Source: Pseudomonas vranovensis DSM 16006
GTDB taxonomy: Bacteria > Pseudomonadota > Gammaproteobacteria > Pseudomonadales > Pseudomonadaceae
NCBI RefSeq assembly: GCF_000425805.1
Contig: NZ_AUED01000001.1
Location: forward strand, 558,001-622,000
DNA: 64,000 bases
Direction: 5' to 3'
Positions 40,817 through 50,143 of this stretch are shown here, one piece after another. The position numbers and the translations under genes were made by a program. The notes under the pieces are model-generated. The model did not search any database, was not told the origin of the DNA, and saw only the letters and a list, made by a program, of their open reading frames with translations. Position 1 is the first letter of the stretch. Each line of letters opens with the position of its first letter.

Positions 40817-41296
40817 ATGATTCTTTTGACCCGTCGGGTCACAGACGCCGAACACGTCAGTGGCACCGTCACCTTGAGCCTGGATACCCGCATCAAGAGC
40901 CGTGTGCGCGTCACCCTGGACGATGGCCGTGAAGCCGGGCTGATGCTCGAACGTGGCCAACTGCTGCGCGGCGGCGAGTTGCTGGCGGCGGAGCAGGGCG
41001 CAGAGGTGATCCGCGTGCTGGCCGCCGCCGAGCAGGTGTCCACGGTGCGCTGCGCCGATCCGTTGCTGCTGGCGCGGGCCAGCTATCACCTGGGCAACCG
41101 CCATGTGCCGCTGCAGATCGAAGCCGGCTTTGTGCGCTACCAGCACGACCATGTGCTGGACGAAATGGTCCGTGGCCTGGGCCTGCAGGTCAGCGTGGAG
41201 CAGGCGTCGTTCGAACCCGAAGCCGGTGCCTACCAGAGCGCGCCGCACAGCCATGCGCATACCGACCATCCCTTTGTGCGCGTCGCTCACCACTGA
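40817..41296 (+). CDS. ureE: Urease accessory protein UreE (nickel metallochaperone)
   Basis: A 159-residue nickel chaperone: N-terminal peptide-binding domain and C-terminal metal domain with the conserved YHLGNRHVPLQI and QHDHVLDEMVRGLGL. The C terminus holds a short histidine-rich tail (HSHAHTDHPFVRVAHH) rather than the long His tail of Klebsiella UreE, but still enough for extra nickel binding. The ATG at 40817 has AAGGAGCG upstream; the frame is open further back over the ureC end. Confidence 0.95.
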   Translation: MILLTRRVTDAEHVSGTVTLSLDTRIKSRVRVTLDDGREAGLMLERGQLLRGGELLAAEQGAEVIRVLAAAEQVSTVRCADPLLLARASYHLGNRHVPLQIEAGFVRYQHDHVLDEMVRGLGLQVSVEQASFEPEAGAYQSAPHSHAHTDHPFVRVAHH

Positions 41297-41318
41297 TTTC
41301 TTATAAGGAGATACCCCG

Positions 41319-41864
41319 ATGAAAACGTCCCTGGCACTTGCCTTGCTGCTGGTCGCGGTCCCTGCGTTTGCCCATCCGGGCCACGACGCCAACCCTTTAC
41401 AGGACGGCTTGCTGCACCCGCTCACCGGCCTTGATCACCTGTTGATGCTGCTGGGCACCGGCGTACTGGCAGCTCTGACCGGCCGTACCCTGGCACTGCC
41501 TTTGCTGACATTGACAGCGATGTTTGGCGGCGCCTTGCTGGGCCATCTGTTCGGTGGCGTGATCGGTATGGAACAGATGATCATCGGTTCGCTGCTGGTG
41601 GCTGCCGCCGCGTTGTTGCTGCCCCGCCGCCAAGTGTTGCTGGCCCTGGCCATGCCGCTGTTCGCCCTGTTCCATGGCTGGGCCCATGGCGTTGAGGCCA
41701 GCCCCGGTGCGTTCTGGTTGTTCAGCGCAGGTTTTGTGACCGTCAGCGGCCTGCTGTTGCTGGCAGGTTTTGCCGGCGGTTGCCTGCTGCGCCGTCATGA
41801 CAGGCTGCAAAAAGCCTTCGGAGGCGGCCTGTTGGCCGGCGCCGCACTGGTACTGGCCGGCTGA
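41319..41864 (+). CDS. ureJ: HupE/UreJ family nickel permease
   Basis: A 181-residue membrane protein with an N-terminal signal/anchor (MKTSLALALLLVAVPAFA) and about six further hydrophobic segments. The HupE/UreJ signatures are HPLTGLDHLLMLLGTG, near the start, and FHGWAHGVEA, whose histidines bind nickel. It supplies nickel to urease maturation. Its stop overlaps the ureF start (TGATG), so the two are coupled. Insertion of ureJ between ureE and ureF is common in Pseudomonas-type urease operons. Confidence 0.92.
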   Translation: MKTSLALALLLVAVPAFAHPGHDANPLQDGLLHPLTGLDHLLMLLGTGVLAALTGRTLALPLLTLTAMFGGALLGHLFGGVIGMEQMIIGSLLVAAAALLLPRRQVLLALAMPLFALFHGWAHGVEASPGAFWLFSAGFVTVSGLLLLAGFAGGCLLRRHDRLQKAFGGGLLAGAALVLAG

Positions 41865-42538
41865 TGAGCACTGAGCTGAAGCTGCTGCGCTTGCTGCAGC
41901 TGGCCAGCCCCAACCTGCCGGTGGGGGGGTTCACGTATTCGCAAGGGCTGGAGTGGGCGGTGGAAGCGGGCTGGGTTCAGGGCGCCGAAGGCTTTCGCCA
42001 GTGGCAACGGCAACAGCTGGACGACACCCTGGGCTGCATCGACTGGCCCTTGCTGGCGCGCCTGTACCAGGCCTGTCGCGACGACGATGCGCAGGCGTTC
42101 GCGCGCTGGAGCCAGTTCCTGCTGGCCAACCGTGAAACCGCCGAGCTGCGCCTGGAAGAGCGCCAGCGTGGCATGGCCCTGGCACGGCTGCTCGATGGCT
42201 GGCAGTTGTGCCAGGCGCCCGCGTGGCGGTCGAGCCTGGCCCTGAGCCAGTTGGGGGGCATGGCCTGGCTGGGGGCGCACTGGAAAATCCCGTTGCGCGA
42301 CCTGGCCCTGGGGCTTGGCTTCACCTGGCTTGAAGGGGCCGTGATGGCCGGCGTCAAGCTGGTGCCCTTCGGGCAGCAAGCGGCCCAGAGCCTGCTGCGT
42401 GATCTGTGCGCCGAGCTGCCTTTGGTGCTGGAACACGCCCTTGAGTTAGCCGATGACCAGCTCGGCGGTGGCCTGCCACTGCTGGCAATTGCCTCGGCGC
42501 GTCACGAAACCCAATACACCCGATTGTTCCGATCCTGA
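41864..42538 (+). CDS. ureF: Urease accessory protein UreF
   Basis: A 224-residue all-helical accessory protein that bridges UreD and UreG during urease activation. The opening [23 protein letters not shown] is the family signature and the C-terminal tail ends [10 protein letters not shown] as usual. Its ATG overlaps the ureJ stop. ureG follows 10 bases after its stop. Confidence 0.95.
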   Translation: MSTELKLLRLLQLASPNLPVGGFTYSQGLEWAVEAGWVQGAEGFRQWQRQQLDDTLGCIDWPLLARLYQACRDDDAQAFARWSQFLLANRETAELRLEERQRGMALARLLDGWQLCQAPAWRSSLALSQLGGMAWLGAHWKIPLRDLALGLGFTWLEGAVMAGVKLVPFGQQAAQSLLRDLCAELPLVLEHALELADDQLGGGLPLLAIASARHETQYTRLFRS

Positions 42539-42548
42539 GGAAAGCCCC

Positions 42549-43175
<627 letters not shown>

Positions 43176-43183
43176 GCCGTGCC

Positions 43184-43209
43184 GGGGCCGCCAGTGCGGC
43201 CCCTTTTTT
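43184..43209 (+). terminator. Rho-independent terminator of the urease operon
   Basis: Stem GGGGCCGC (43184-43191) and GCGGCCCC (43196-43203), 4-base loop, then six T. It is the best terminator in the window and lies just before the convergent peptidase gene. Confidence 0.93.
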
Positions 43210-43215
43210 GTCGGC

Positions 43216-45441
43216 TCAATAGTCCAGCCACTCCAGTGGGCCGATCAGTTGCTTGCCCAGGATGCGCATGAGCACGAAGGTGAGCACTTCAATGTTGTTG
43301 TCGAAAGAGCCGTGGGTCGAGGGTATCTGCTGGCCGTCACGGGTGTTCCTTACCCGGGGCGATTGCCAGATACGCAAGCGGTCAGGCTTGGTCGGCCAGT
43401 TCGCCAGCCACTGCTGAACAGCGGGCAGAGTGCTGGCATCCCATTGGTCCTTGTCGTTGGCAAAACGCTTGTCCAGGGCGCGTGCCATGCCCAGCAGGGG
43501 TTGCTTGCGCACATCCTCCAGGGCGCGCGACACCAGGTACAGCAGCGACTTGCCATACGCGGCAAACTCCGGCGTCGGCAGGCCATCATCCTTTTCATTG
43601 CTGTCGCTCAGCACATCCAGCCAGAGTTGGTCCAGGCTCAACACGCCATTGGCATGGGCCTTGAGGTAGTGCTCAAGGGCAAAGCCGGTGGAGCAGGCGG
43701 CGGCGAACAGTTCGCAGCTCTGCACTTTAAGCGGTTGGGGCGTGTTTCTGCCTAGCAGGTCGAGGAGATGGCCGAGCAAGATCGACCCGGCCGAATGACC
43801 CACCAGGTGCAGCTCCAGTTTTGCACCCCGGGCCTGCAGGTCAGCTGCCAGCGCCTGCAAGGCCCGGCCCACCAGATCCAGGCCATGGCCAGGCTGGCTG
43901 CTGTCACGGGCGTTGCTGCGCATCTGCGACCAGATCCCGGTGCCCAGCACATGGGCCAGGGCTTCGATGGCTCGGTCCTTGGCCTCAGAAACCATATCCT
44001 CCACGCCACTTGCACGCTCATCGGTGCCGAACAGTTTGCGCAGCCAGTCCTCGGCCATGTCGGCCAGTGTTTCGCCCGGGCCGGTCTTCCAGGTCATGAA
44101 CAGCGGGTAGATACCGTTGGCCAGAAAATACGGCGCCAATACTCGAATGCGCTGGATCGACTCGTCTTCGTTGTTCAGCCCGCCATGGACATACAGCACC
44201 ACGCGCAGCAGCTTTTTCTGCGGTTGTGTCTGCAGCCAGGCCAGCGGTCGTTCATGCACCACTTCCTTGACCAGCCCGGCGCGATCCAGCGGGCCACGGG
44301 TGAAATCGGTGGGTACTATTTCACCGTCATTGCCGGTCACCAGGGTGAGCTCATAGGCCCGCGGCGTGCTGACCGGCTGATAGCGAGGTTCGTTGAACGG
44401 GTGATCGAACGGCCAAGGGTCGTCGACCGGATTGCCCGGCACCCGCGCCGAGCGGTCAAGGCCGGTCAGCGAACGCCCGGAGCCAATGCGAAAAGCCGAG
44501 GACACCTGATCGCGTAACCCCGACTTGCCGGGTTTGCCAATGCCGGGTACCAATAGCTGTTGCGGCACACCCAGTGCGCAGGCCCAGGCATCGGTGCCAT
44601 GGATCACCCAGTCTTCATAGGGCAACACGGCAAAACCTGAGCGCCCCCAACGGGTGCCCCACGAGTTCTGTATCACAAAGCCCCGGTGGTCATAGCCAAC
44701 AATTGCAAAGGCGTGGCCTCCCAGTGAGCCGGGCGATTGCGCAGGAGGGATGACCGGCAGGCTGTCGAGGTTCTTCGGCACAGAGGTGGCGCGCGCGTGC
44801 ATGAGGGTTTCCCAGCCGTCATGCACGCTCGCCGAGACGTACACCGCACCAATGTTCAAAATCGCTGCCTGCAGGTCGACCACGGCATTGCTGTTGATGC
44901 GGTAGTACACGCCCAGTGGCCGCCTGGCGGCATCGGTGTCCCAGCGCGGTCGCGGCCGGATGAACCCCTGGGTCGAAAATGGCCAGAGCGTTTCACTGCA
45001 CACCCCATGCTTGTGCCAGCCCTTGAGCGCGCCCCGGCAACTTGAACCCTGGTAGTCGTCGCCCGGCCACTCGTCGTAACGACGGGCCAACTCATAGAGC
45101 ATGCGCGGGCTGACCGATTCGAAGCTGCCTGTGTTGCCCAGTTCAAGGTGCTGGAGCCAGAGCAGGTAGTTGACCACGCAGGCCAGTCCGAACCCGGTAC
45201 AGGCACCTTCGTTGCCTTGATCCAGCACCAGGCCTTGGGCCACATAGCTTTTCAGGTACATCGCAAGGTCAGTCTGCGGCGGCCAGCACGGCGGCAAGGA
45301 ACGCAGCGGAGGGGCGTAAGGCAGGTCGCGAAAATCCAGGCGGTCAGGGCGGGCGTCGAACACGCGGCCGGGAATCGGGGTGCGGGTGACCGCAGGGTTG
45401 GCAGGTGGGGATTTGATGGCGCCGGCGTTGGCTTTGCTCAT
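43216..45441 (-). CDS. Papain-like C1 peptidase fused to an alpha/beta-hydrolase
   Basis: A 741-residue protein with two apparent enzyme domains. Residues ~65-300 are papain-like (C1): Gln75, catalytic Cys81 (QGNEGACTGFGLA), His243 (GGHAFAIVGYD) and Asn259 (VIQNSWGTRWG). Residues ~410-600 resemble an alpha/beta-hydrolase: LYVHGGLNNEDES (oxyanion loop) and GHSAG with Ser550. AAGGAGA before the ATG at 45441 fixes the start. No signal peptide is visible, so it is cytosolic or exported by another route. Its partner genes and substrate are unknown; the C-terminal domain boundary is approximate. The gene stands alone, convergent with ureG. Confidence 0.85.
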   Translation of the reverse strand: MSKANAGAIKSPPANPAVTRTPIPGRVFDARPDRLDFRDLPYAPPLRSLPPCWPPQTDLAMYLKSYVAQGLVLDQGNEGACTGFGLACVVNYLLWLQHLELGNTGSFESVSPRMLYELARRYDEWPGDDYQGSSCRGALKGWHKHGVCSETLWPFSTQGFIRPRPRWDTDAARRPLGVYYRINSNAVVDLQAAILNIGAVYVSASVHDGWETLMHARATSVPKNLDSLPVIPPAQSPGSLGGHAFAIVGYDHRGFVIQNSWGTRWGRSGFAVLPYEDWVIHGTDAWACALGVPQQLLVPGIGKPGKSGLRDQVSSAFRIGSGRSLTGLDRSARVPGNPVDDPWPFDHPFNEPRYQPVSTPRAYELTLVTGNDGEIVPTDFTRGPLDRAGLVKEVVHERPLAWLQTQPQKKLLRVVLYVHGGLNNEDESIQRIRVLAPYFLANGIYPLFMTWKTGPGETLADMAEDWLRKLFGTDERASGVEDMVSEAKDRAIEALAHVLGTGIWSQMRSNARDSSQPGHGLDLVGRALQALAADLQARGAKLELHLVGHSAGSILLGHLLDLLGRNTPQPLKVQSCELFAAACSTGFALEHYLKAHANGVLSLDQLWLDVLSDSNEKDDGLPTPEFAAYGKSLLYLVSRALEDVRKQPLLGMARALDKRFANDKDQWDASTLPAVQQWLANWPTKPDRLRIWQSPRVRNTRDGQQIPSTHGSFDNNIEVLTFVLMRILGKQLIGPLEWLDY

Positions 45442-45515
45442 GGTTGCTTCTCCTTGGAGAAACCCTGTTGGCTGGCAGGGGCCTTGAGCGAGCCCCTGCA
45501 CCTGAAGTAATTCCG

Positions 45516-46568
45516 TCAGCCTTTGAGCGTAGCCATATCGATCACAAACCGGTACTTCACATCGCCCGCAATCATTCGGCTGTAGGCTTCGTTGATGTGA
45601 CGAATATCGAGCATCTCGATGTCGCAGCGGATGTCGTGCTCGGCGCAGAACTCAAGCACCTCCTGGGTTTCGGCGATGCCGCCGATCAGGGAGCCGGCCA
45701 GCACCCGGCGCTTCATCACCAGGTTGGCGGCATGCAGGGCAGGGTCCACGGGTTCGATCAGGCCAACCAGGATGTGTACGCCATCGAACTTCAGGGTTTG
45801 CAGGTAAGGGTTCAGGTCGTGTTGTACCGGTATGGTGTCGAGCAGAAAGTCGAACTGCTCGGCCGCCGCCTGCATCTGCGCAGGGTCGGTGGACACGATC
45901 ACATGATCGGCGCCCTGGCGGCGTGCTTCTTCGGCCTTGCTCTGCGAGCGGGTGAACAAGGTGACTTCAGCACCCAGAGCCTTGGCAAACTTGATGCCCA
46001 TGTGGCCCAGGCCGCCCATGCCCAGAATGCCCACGCGGTCGCCGGGCTTGACCCCGTAGTGCTTGAGCGGCGAGTAGGTGGTGATGCCGGCGCACAGGAT
46101 CGGCGCGGCGCCGGCCAGGTCCAGGGCCGCCGGAATGCGCAGGACGAAGCGCTCGCTGACCACGATGCTGTTGGAGTAGCCGCCCATGGTGTTGCTGCCG
46201 TCGATGCGGTCCGGGGTGGCGTAGGTCATGGTCGGGCCTTCGAGGCAGTACTGCTCCAGGTCTGCCCGGCAGGCTTCACAGTGCTGGCAGGAGTCGACCA
46301 TACAGCCGACACCGACGTTGTCGCCGACCTGGTAGCGGCTGACGTTGTCGCCCACTGCCGTGACCCTGCCGACGATTTCATGGCCGGGCATCAGCGGGTA
46401 CACGGCGATACCCCAGTCATTGCGGGCCTGGTGGATGTCCGAGTGGCACACACCACAATAGAGAATCTCGATGGCCACATCATCGGGACGCAGGGCGCGG
46501 CGCTGGAAGGTCATGGGGGCCAGGGGGGCAGTGGCGGACTGGGCGGCGTAGCCGATTGCTGTGTACAT
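45516..46568 (-). CDS. Zinc-dependent alcohol dehydrogenase (YahK/CAD-like)
   Basis: A 350-residue medium-chain dehydrogenase of the cinnamyl-alcohol type. Catalytic zinc ligands are Cys in GVCHSDIHQ and His-Glu in GHEIVGRV; the structural zinc site is MVDSCQHCEACRADLEQYC; nucleotide-binding is GILGMGGLGHMGIKFAKALG. Homologues reduce aldehydes with NADPH. The start MYTAIGYAAQ at 46568 is chosen over a start 39 bases upstream because it matches the family. The gene is divergent from an AraC regulator, which may control it. Confidence 0.92.
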   Translation of the reverse strand: MYTAIGYAAQSATAPLAPMTFQRRALRPDDVAIEILYCGVCHSDIHQARNDWGIAVYPLMPGHEIVGRVTAVGDNVSRYQVGDNVGVGCMVDSCQHCEACRADLEQYCLEGPTMTYATPDRIDGSNTMGGYSNSIVVSERFVLRIPAALDLAGAAPILCAGITTYSPLKHYGVKPGDRVGILGMGGLGHMGIKFAKALGAEVTLFTRSQSKAEEARRQGADHVIVSTDPAQMQAAAEQFDFLLDTIPVQHDLNPYLQTLKFDGVHILVGLIEPVDPALHAANLVMKRRVLAGSLIGGIAETQEVLEFCAEHDIRCDIEMLDIRHINEAYSRMIAGDVKYRFVIDMATLKG

Positions 46569-46746
46569 GGAGACCTCGCTAAATCGTTTAAGCGGATGAG
46601 CGCCCATTGTCCGCAGGGGCAGGGTGGCTGCCCACCATCAATCCTCCGTCAGTCATGCCTAAAACTCCGGAGTTGGCTGAGACTTGCACACAGTGGCCCT
46701 TGAAGCTGCGATCATGGCAGTGTCTATTCCTCCGTCTCGGATTCCC

Positions 46747-47640
46747 ATGCAACTGACCCGCCACGTTGATGCCAACGCCACCCTTTGCTCGTTGATCCGT
46801 ACCCTGGCCGTGCGCCCGGGGTTCGTCGAAACGCACTTGCCCCAGGTGCAGGTGCTTCTGGCCAATCGCTACGTGGCCAGCAGCCCGCAAATCTATGAAC
46901 CGAGCCTGATGATCCTCGCCCAGGGCAGCAAACTGGCGCGCCTGGGGCCACGTACCCTGGAATACGGGGCAGGGCATTATCTGGTGCAGGCGTTGTCGGT
47001 GCCATTCATGTGCGAGACCTTTGCCACTGAACAGGAGCCGTTGCTGGGAGTTTCGGTAGCCATTGACCGCATCGTCCTGGGGGAGCTGGTGCAGAGCATG
47101 GGGCTGCCGCCTGACCAGGCAATCGCAGCGCAGACGCCGGAGTCGATGACTTCGGCGGTGCTGGATGACGCCATGCGCGACAGTGTCGAGCGGTTGTTGC
47201 GTTGTTTGCAGGATCCGCTCGACAGTCAGGTGATGGGCGCGGCGCGTGTGCGGGAGGTGTTGTATGTGGCGCTGCGCGGGCCGCAGGCGGGGGTGTTGCG
47301 GGCATTGGTGGAGCAGCAGGGGCACTTTGCGCGGATCGCCGCGGCACTCAGTCATTTGCGTGAGCACTATGCCGAACCCTTGAGTGTCGATGCGTTGGCG
47401 GGGTGCGCGAACATGAGTGCCTCGACCTTTCATGAGCATTTCAAGCGCAGCACGTTGCTGTCGCCGATGCAGTACCTCAAGCGGCTGCGCTTGCTCAAGG
47501 CCCAGCAGATGTTGATCGGTGAAGGGCTGGGGGTGGCGCAGGTGGCGCATCGGGTGGGGTATCAGAGTACTTCGCAGTTCAGCCGTGAATACAAGCGCCA
47601 TTTCGACCGCAGTCCCGGTGAAGAACAACCGTACCTGTAA
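46747..47640 (+). CDS. AraC-family transcriptional regulator
   Basis: A 297-residue regulator. The N-terminal ~180 residues fit the AraC_N domain (ANRYVASSPQIYEPSLMILAQGSK), and the C-terminal double helix-turn-helix is SVDALAGCANMSASTFHEHFKRSTLLSPMQYLKRLRLLKAQ, ending RVGYQSTSQFSREYKRHFDRSP. It is divergent from the YahK-like dehydrogenase with a 178-base gap, the standard layout for local control. The start could also be the in-frame ATG at 46714; neither has a good ribosome site. Confidence 0.9.
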   Translation: MQLTRHVDANATLCSLIRTLAVRPGFVETHLPQVQVLLANRYVASSPQIYEPSLMILAQGSKLARLGPRTLEYGAGHYLVQALSVPFMCETFATEQEPLLGVSVAIDRIVLGELVQSMGLPPDQAIAAQTPESMTSAVLDDAMRDSVERLLRCLQDPLDSQVMGAARVREVLYVALRGPQAGVLRALVEQQGHFARIAAALSHLREHYAEPLSVDALAGCANMSASTFHEHFKRSTLLSPMQYLKRLRLLKAQQMLIGEGLGVAQVAHRVGYQSTSQFSREYKRHFDRSPGEEQPYL

Positions 47641-47674
47641 GCGCCTGCTTGCCCTGCGATGCCAGTGGATGGCA

Positions 47675-47761
47675 ACTGTTGCGCAGTCGATCGCAGCCTG
47701 GTTCCTCGGCAGCGGCTACGTAGCCGCTGGCAACAGCCTGCGATCAGCCGCAATGCGGCCG
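47675..47761. repeat. Family 2 palindromic repeat (copy B)
   Basis: GTTGCGCAGTCGATCGCAGCC, GTTCCTCGGCAGCGGCTAC and its partner GTAGCCGCTGGCAACAGCCTGC form an inverted repeat between the AraC and cupin genes. It matches copies at 37370 and 53826. Confidence 0.75.
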
Positions 47762-47781
47762 CCATCACGCGGGGCTCGCTT

Positions 47782-48102
47782 TCAACTCCAGTGAACCGCC
47801 AGCCAAACGGTGGCTTGTGTACGGTCGGTCCACTCCACCCGGTGCCGGCAGTGGGCGGGCAGTTCGATGCAGTCGCCCGGGCGCATGACGCGTTCAACTG
47901 CCTCGTGCTCCAGGCGCAACCCGGCCGAGCCGCTGAGGACCACGACCCATTCGCCCTGCGGTTGGTCATACCAGAAGCCCGGTGGGCTGGCCTGGCCAAA
48001 CGAGACGATGCGCTCAATGCGCAGGCCAGGGCGGCTGAGCAGGTTGTCGATGTGTTCCTGGGTGGTGTCCGCAGGCAGGGAAGTGAACAGGTTTTCGAGC
48101 AT
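47782..48102 (-). CDS. Cupin-domain protein
   Basis: A 106-residue single cupin. The motif-1 region is GEWVVVLSGSAGLRLEHE and motif-2 is MRPGDCIELPAHCRHRVEW, with histidines placed for metal binding. Such small cupins act as isomerases, dioxygenases or regulators. No direct neighbour indicates a pathway. It is divergent from the M14 peptidase gene with a 72-base gap; a repeat lies downstream. Confidence 0.85.
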   Translation of the reverse strand: MLENLFTSLPADTTQEHIDNLLSRPGLRIERIVSFGQASPPGFWYDQPQGEWVVVLSGSAGLRLEHEAVERVMRPGDCIELPAHCRHRVEWTDRTQATVWLAVHWS

Positions 48103-48174
48103 GGTGGTCTGCCTCTCGTCTGGCTTGGCATTGTGGTTTAAGGTGGCGTCTGCCTCTCATGATAGGGAAACATC

Positions 48175-50079
48175 ATGAAACACCCGCTTTTGCAGCCCCT
48201 CGTTGCCGCGATGCTGATGAGCGCAGGCCTGCCGGCACTGGCGGCATTGCCCGGCGCGCCTTCCTATATCGACGATAGCGGTTATCCCGAGGCGGCCAAG
48301 CAGCGCATTCTGCCGCCGATGTTCGAGCAAGCCCTGACCAGCACCCGCTACATTGCCAAGGCGGATGACCCGCTGATCACCCAGGCCGAGGCCAGCAACT
48401 TCAACCAGACCAGCAACTACGATGAAACCCGTGCCTACCTGACCAAGCTGGCGGCGGCTTCCGGTGGCAGTGTCGTGCTGCACGAGTTGCCGGAAAAAAG
48501 CGCCGAGGGTCATCCGATGGTGATGGCCATCGCTTCGCTTGAAGTCGACAAGTCGCCGGCCGGGCTCAACGATTCGGGCAAGCCGACGATCTTCGTCGAG
48601 GCCGAGATCCACCCTGGCGAGGCCAACGGCAAGGACGCCATGTTCATGCTGCTGCGCGACATGACCACGGGTGACAAGCCGCTTGCCAGCCTGCTGGCCA
48701 AGGTCAACATTCTGTTCATACCCACCGTCAACATCGACGGCGACCTGCGCCGCAGCGCCTACGGCCGGATCAACCAGAACGGCCCGCAGGAAACCGGTTG
48801 GCGGGTCAACGGCCTGAACTACAACCTCAACCGCGATTTCACCAAGCTCGACAGCGCCGAGATCCGCAACGTCGCCTGGGTGTTCAATACCTATGACCTG
48901 AGCTTTTTTGCCGACACCCACTCCACCGACGGCGCCATGTACCCCTACGACAGTTCCTATTGCCACAACGGCAATGGCTGGTCGCCGGCCAGCAGCGCCT
49001 GGATGGACACGGTCATGCGCGCGCCGGTGTACCAGGCCCTGGAGGCAGACGGCCATGTGGTGCATGAGTGCATCAGCCTGAACGACAACCAGGACCCGAG
49101 CCAGGGCTACTACCCATACCGCACCGACTTCGCACGGTTCTCCAACCAGTACGGCGACATCCGCAACGTGCCGTCGATCTTGATCGAGCAGCATGCGCTG
49201 CACCCTTATCAGACCCAGGTGCTGGGCAACTACGTGATGCTCAAGAAAATGATCCAGGTGATCGGCGACCAGTCGGCCTCGCTCAGGGAAGCCATTCGCC
49301 AAGACCGCGAGCGTCTTGAAGCCCAGCAGGACGTGACCCTCACCTGGAAGCCAGGCAAGGTGCAGACTACGCCGTTCACCGTGGGAGACTACCGCTACGA
49401 GCAGTCGCCGATCACGGGGGCCAAGACCATTGTCTGGAGCAACAAGCCCAAGAAGCTGACGGTGCCGGTCACCGGCAACAGCGAGCCGGACCTTGTGGTC
49501 AAGCGTCCGCAGCAGTATGTGGTGCCCGCGCAATGGCGCGAGGTGATTGCCCGGCTCAAGGCCCATGGCATCCAGATGACCACCCTGGACAAGCCCACTG
49601 CCATGGCGGTCACCCTCTATCGCATGGACCAGGTCAAGGTGGCCGGCGGATTCGAGCCCGATCGCGCGCAACCGAACCAGATTCCCGGTTACGAAGGGCG
49701 TCTGCCGGTCAGTGGCGTGGGCAAGCCGTTCGAGCGCCTGCAGACCTTTCCGGCAGGTTCGGTGGTCATCGACCTTGACCAGCCTCTGGGCGTATTGGCG
49801 GTCAATTTGCTGTACCCGGAAAGCCCGGATTCATTCTGGGCCTGGGGGTTCTTCAACTCGACCCTGGTGGTGGCCGAAGAACCCGAGGAATACGTGATGG
49901 AACCCATGGCGCGCAAGATGCTTGCCGAGAGTCCGGCGCTCAAGGCCGAGTTCGAAAAGAAGCTCAAGGACGACAAGACCTTTGCCGCCAGCCCCGGTGC
50001 GCGCTTGCAGTGGTTTTACCAGCGTACGCCGTTCTATGACGTGAATGCGTTCGTGTATCCGGTCGGGGCGGTGTACTGA
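48175..50079 (+). CDS. Exported M14 family zinc carboxypeptidase
   Basis: A 634-residue protein with a signal peptide (MKHPLLQPLVAAMLMSAGLPALA). The zinc ligands are His146 and Glu149 (EIHPGEANG) and His249 (FADTHSTDG); the substrate-binding Asn/Arg lie in NYNLNRDF, and a Glu in SILIEQHAL fits the general base. A long C-terminal beta-rich extension follows (from about 375). It should remove C-terminal residues from peptides in the periplasm or outside. AGGGAAA lies before the ATG. It is the first of a run of four same-strand genes encoding exported or regulatory proteins (to 53807). Confidence 0.9.
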   Translation: MKHPLLQPLVAAMLMSAGLPALAALPGAPSYIDDSGYPEAAKQRILPPMFEQALTSTRYIAKADDPLITQAEASNFNQTSNYDETRAYLTKLAAASGGSVVLHELPEKSAEGHPMVMAIASLEVDKSPAGLNDSGKPTIFVEAEIHPGEANGKDAMFMLLRDMTTGDKPLASLLAKVNILFIPTVNIDGDLRRSAYGRINQNGPQETGWRVNGLNYNLNRDFTKLDSAEIRNVAWVFNTYDLSFFADTHSTDGAMYPYDSSYCHNGNGWSPASSAWMDTVMRAPVYQALEADGHVVHECISLNDNQDPSQGYYPYRTDFARFSNQYGDIRNVPSILIEQHALHPYQTQVLGNYVMLKKMIQVIGDQSASLREAIRQDRERLEAQQDVTLTWKPGKVQTTPFTVGDYRYEQSPITGAKTIVWSNKPKKLTVPVTGNSEPDLVVKRPQQYVVPAQWREVIARLKAHGIQMTTLDKPTAMAVTLYRMDQVKVAGGFEPDRAQPNQIPGYEGRLPVSGVGKPFERLQTFPAGSVVIDLDQPLGVLAVNLLYPESPDSFWAWGFFNSTLVVAEEPEEYVMEPMARKMLAESPALKAEFEKKLKDDKTFAASPGARLQWFYQRTPFYDVNAFVYPVGAVY

Positions 50080-50083
50080 TCGA

Positions 50084-50116
50084 TCGCGGGGCAAGCCCGC
50101 TCTCACTGCCCCGCGA
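50084..50116. repeat. REP-type palindrome (family 1), short copy
   Basis: TCGCGGGGCA (50084-50093) and TGCCCCGCGA (50107-50116) with a 13-base loop, in the 64-base gap between the M14 and LuxR genes. It resembles one half of the full REP units. Confidence 0.7.
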
Positions 50117-50143
50117 AAATCTCAACAACAAGGAATACCCAAC

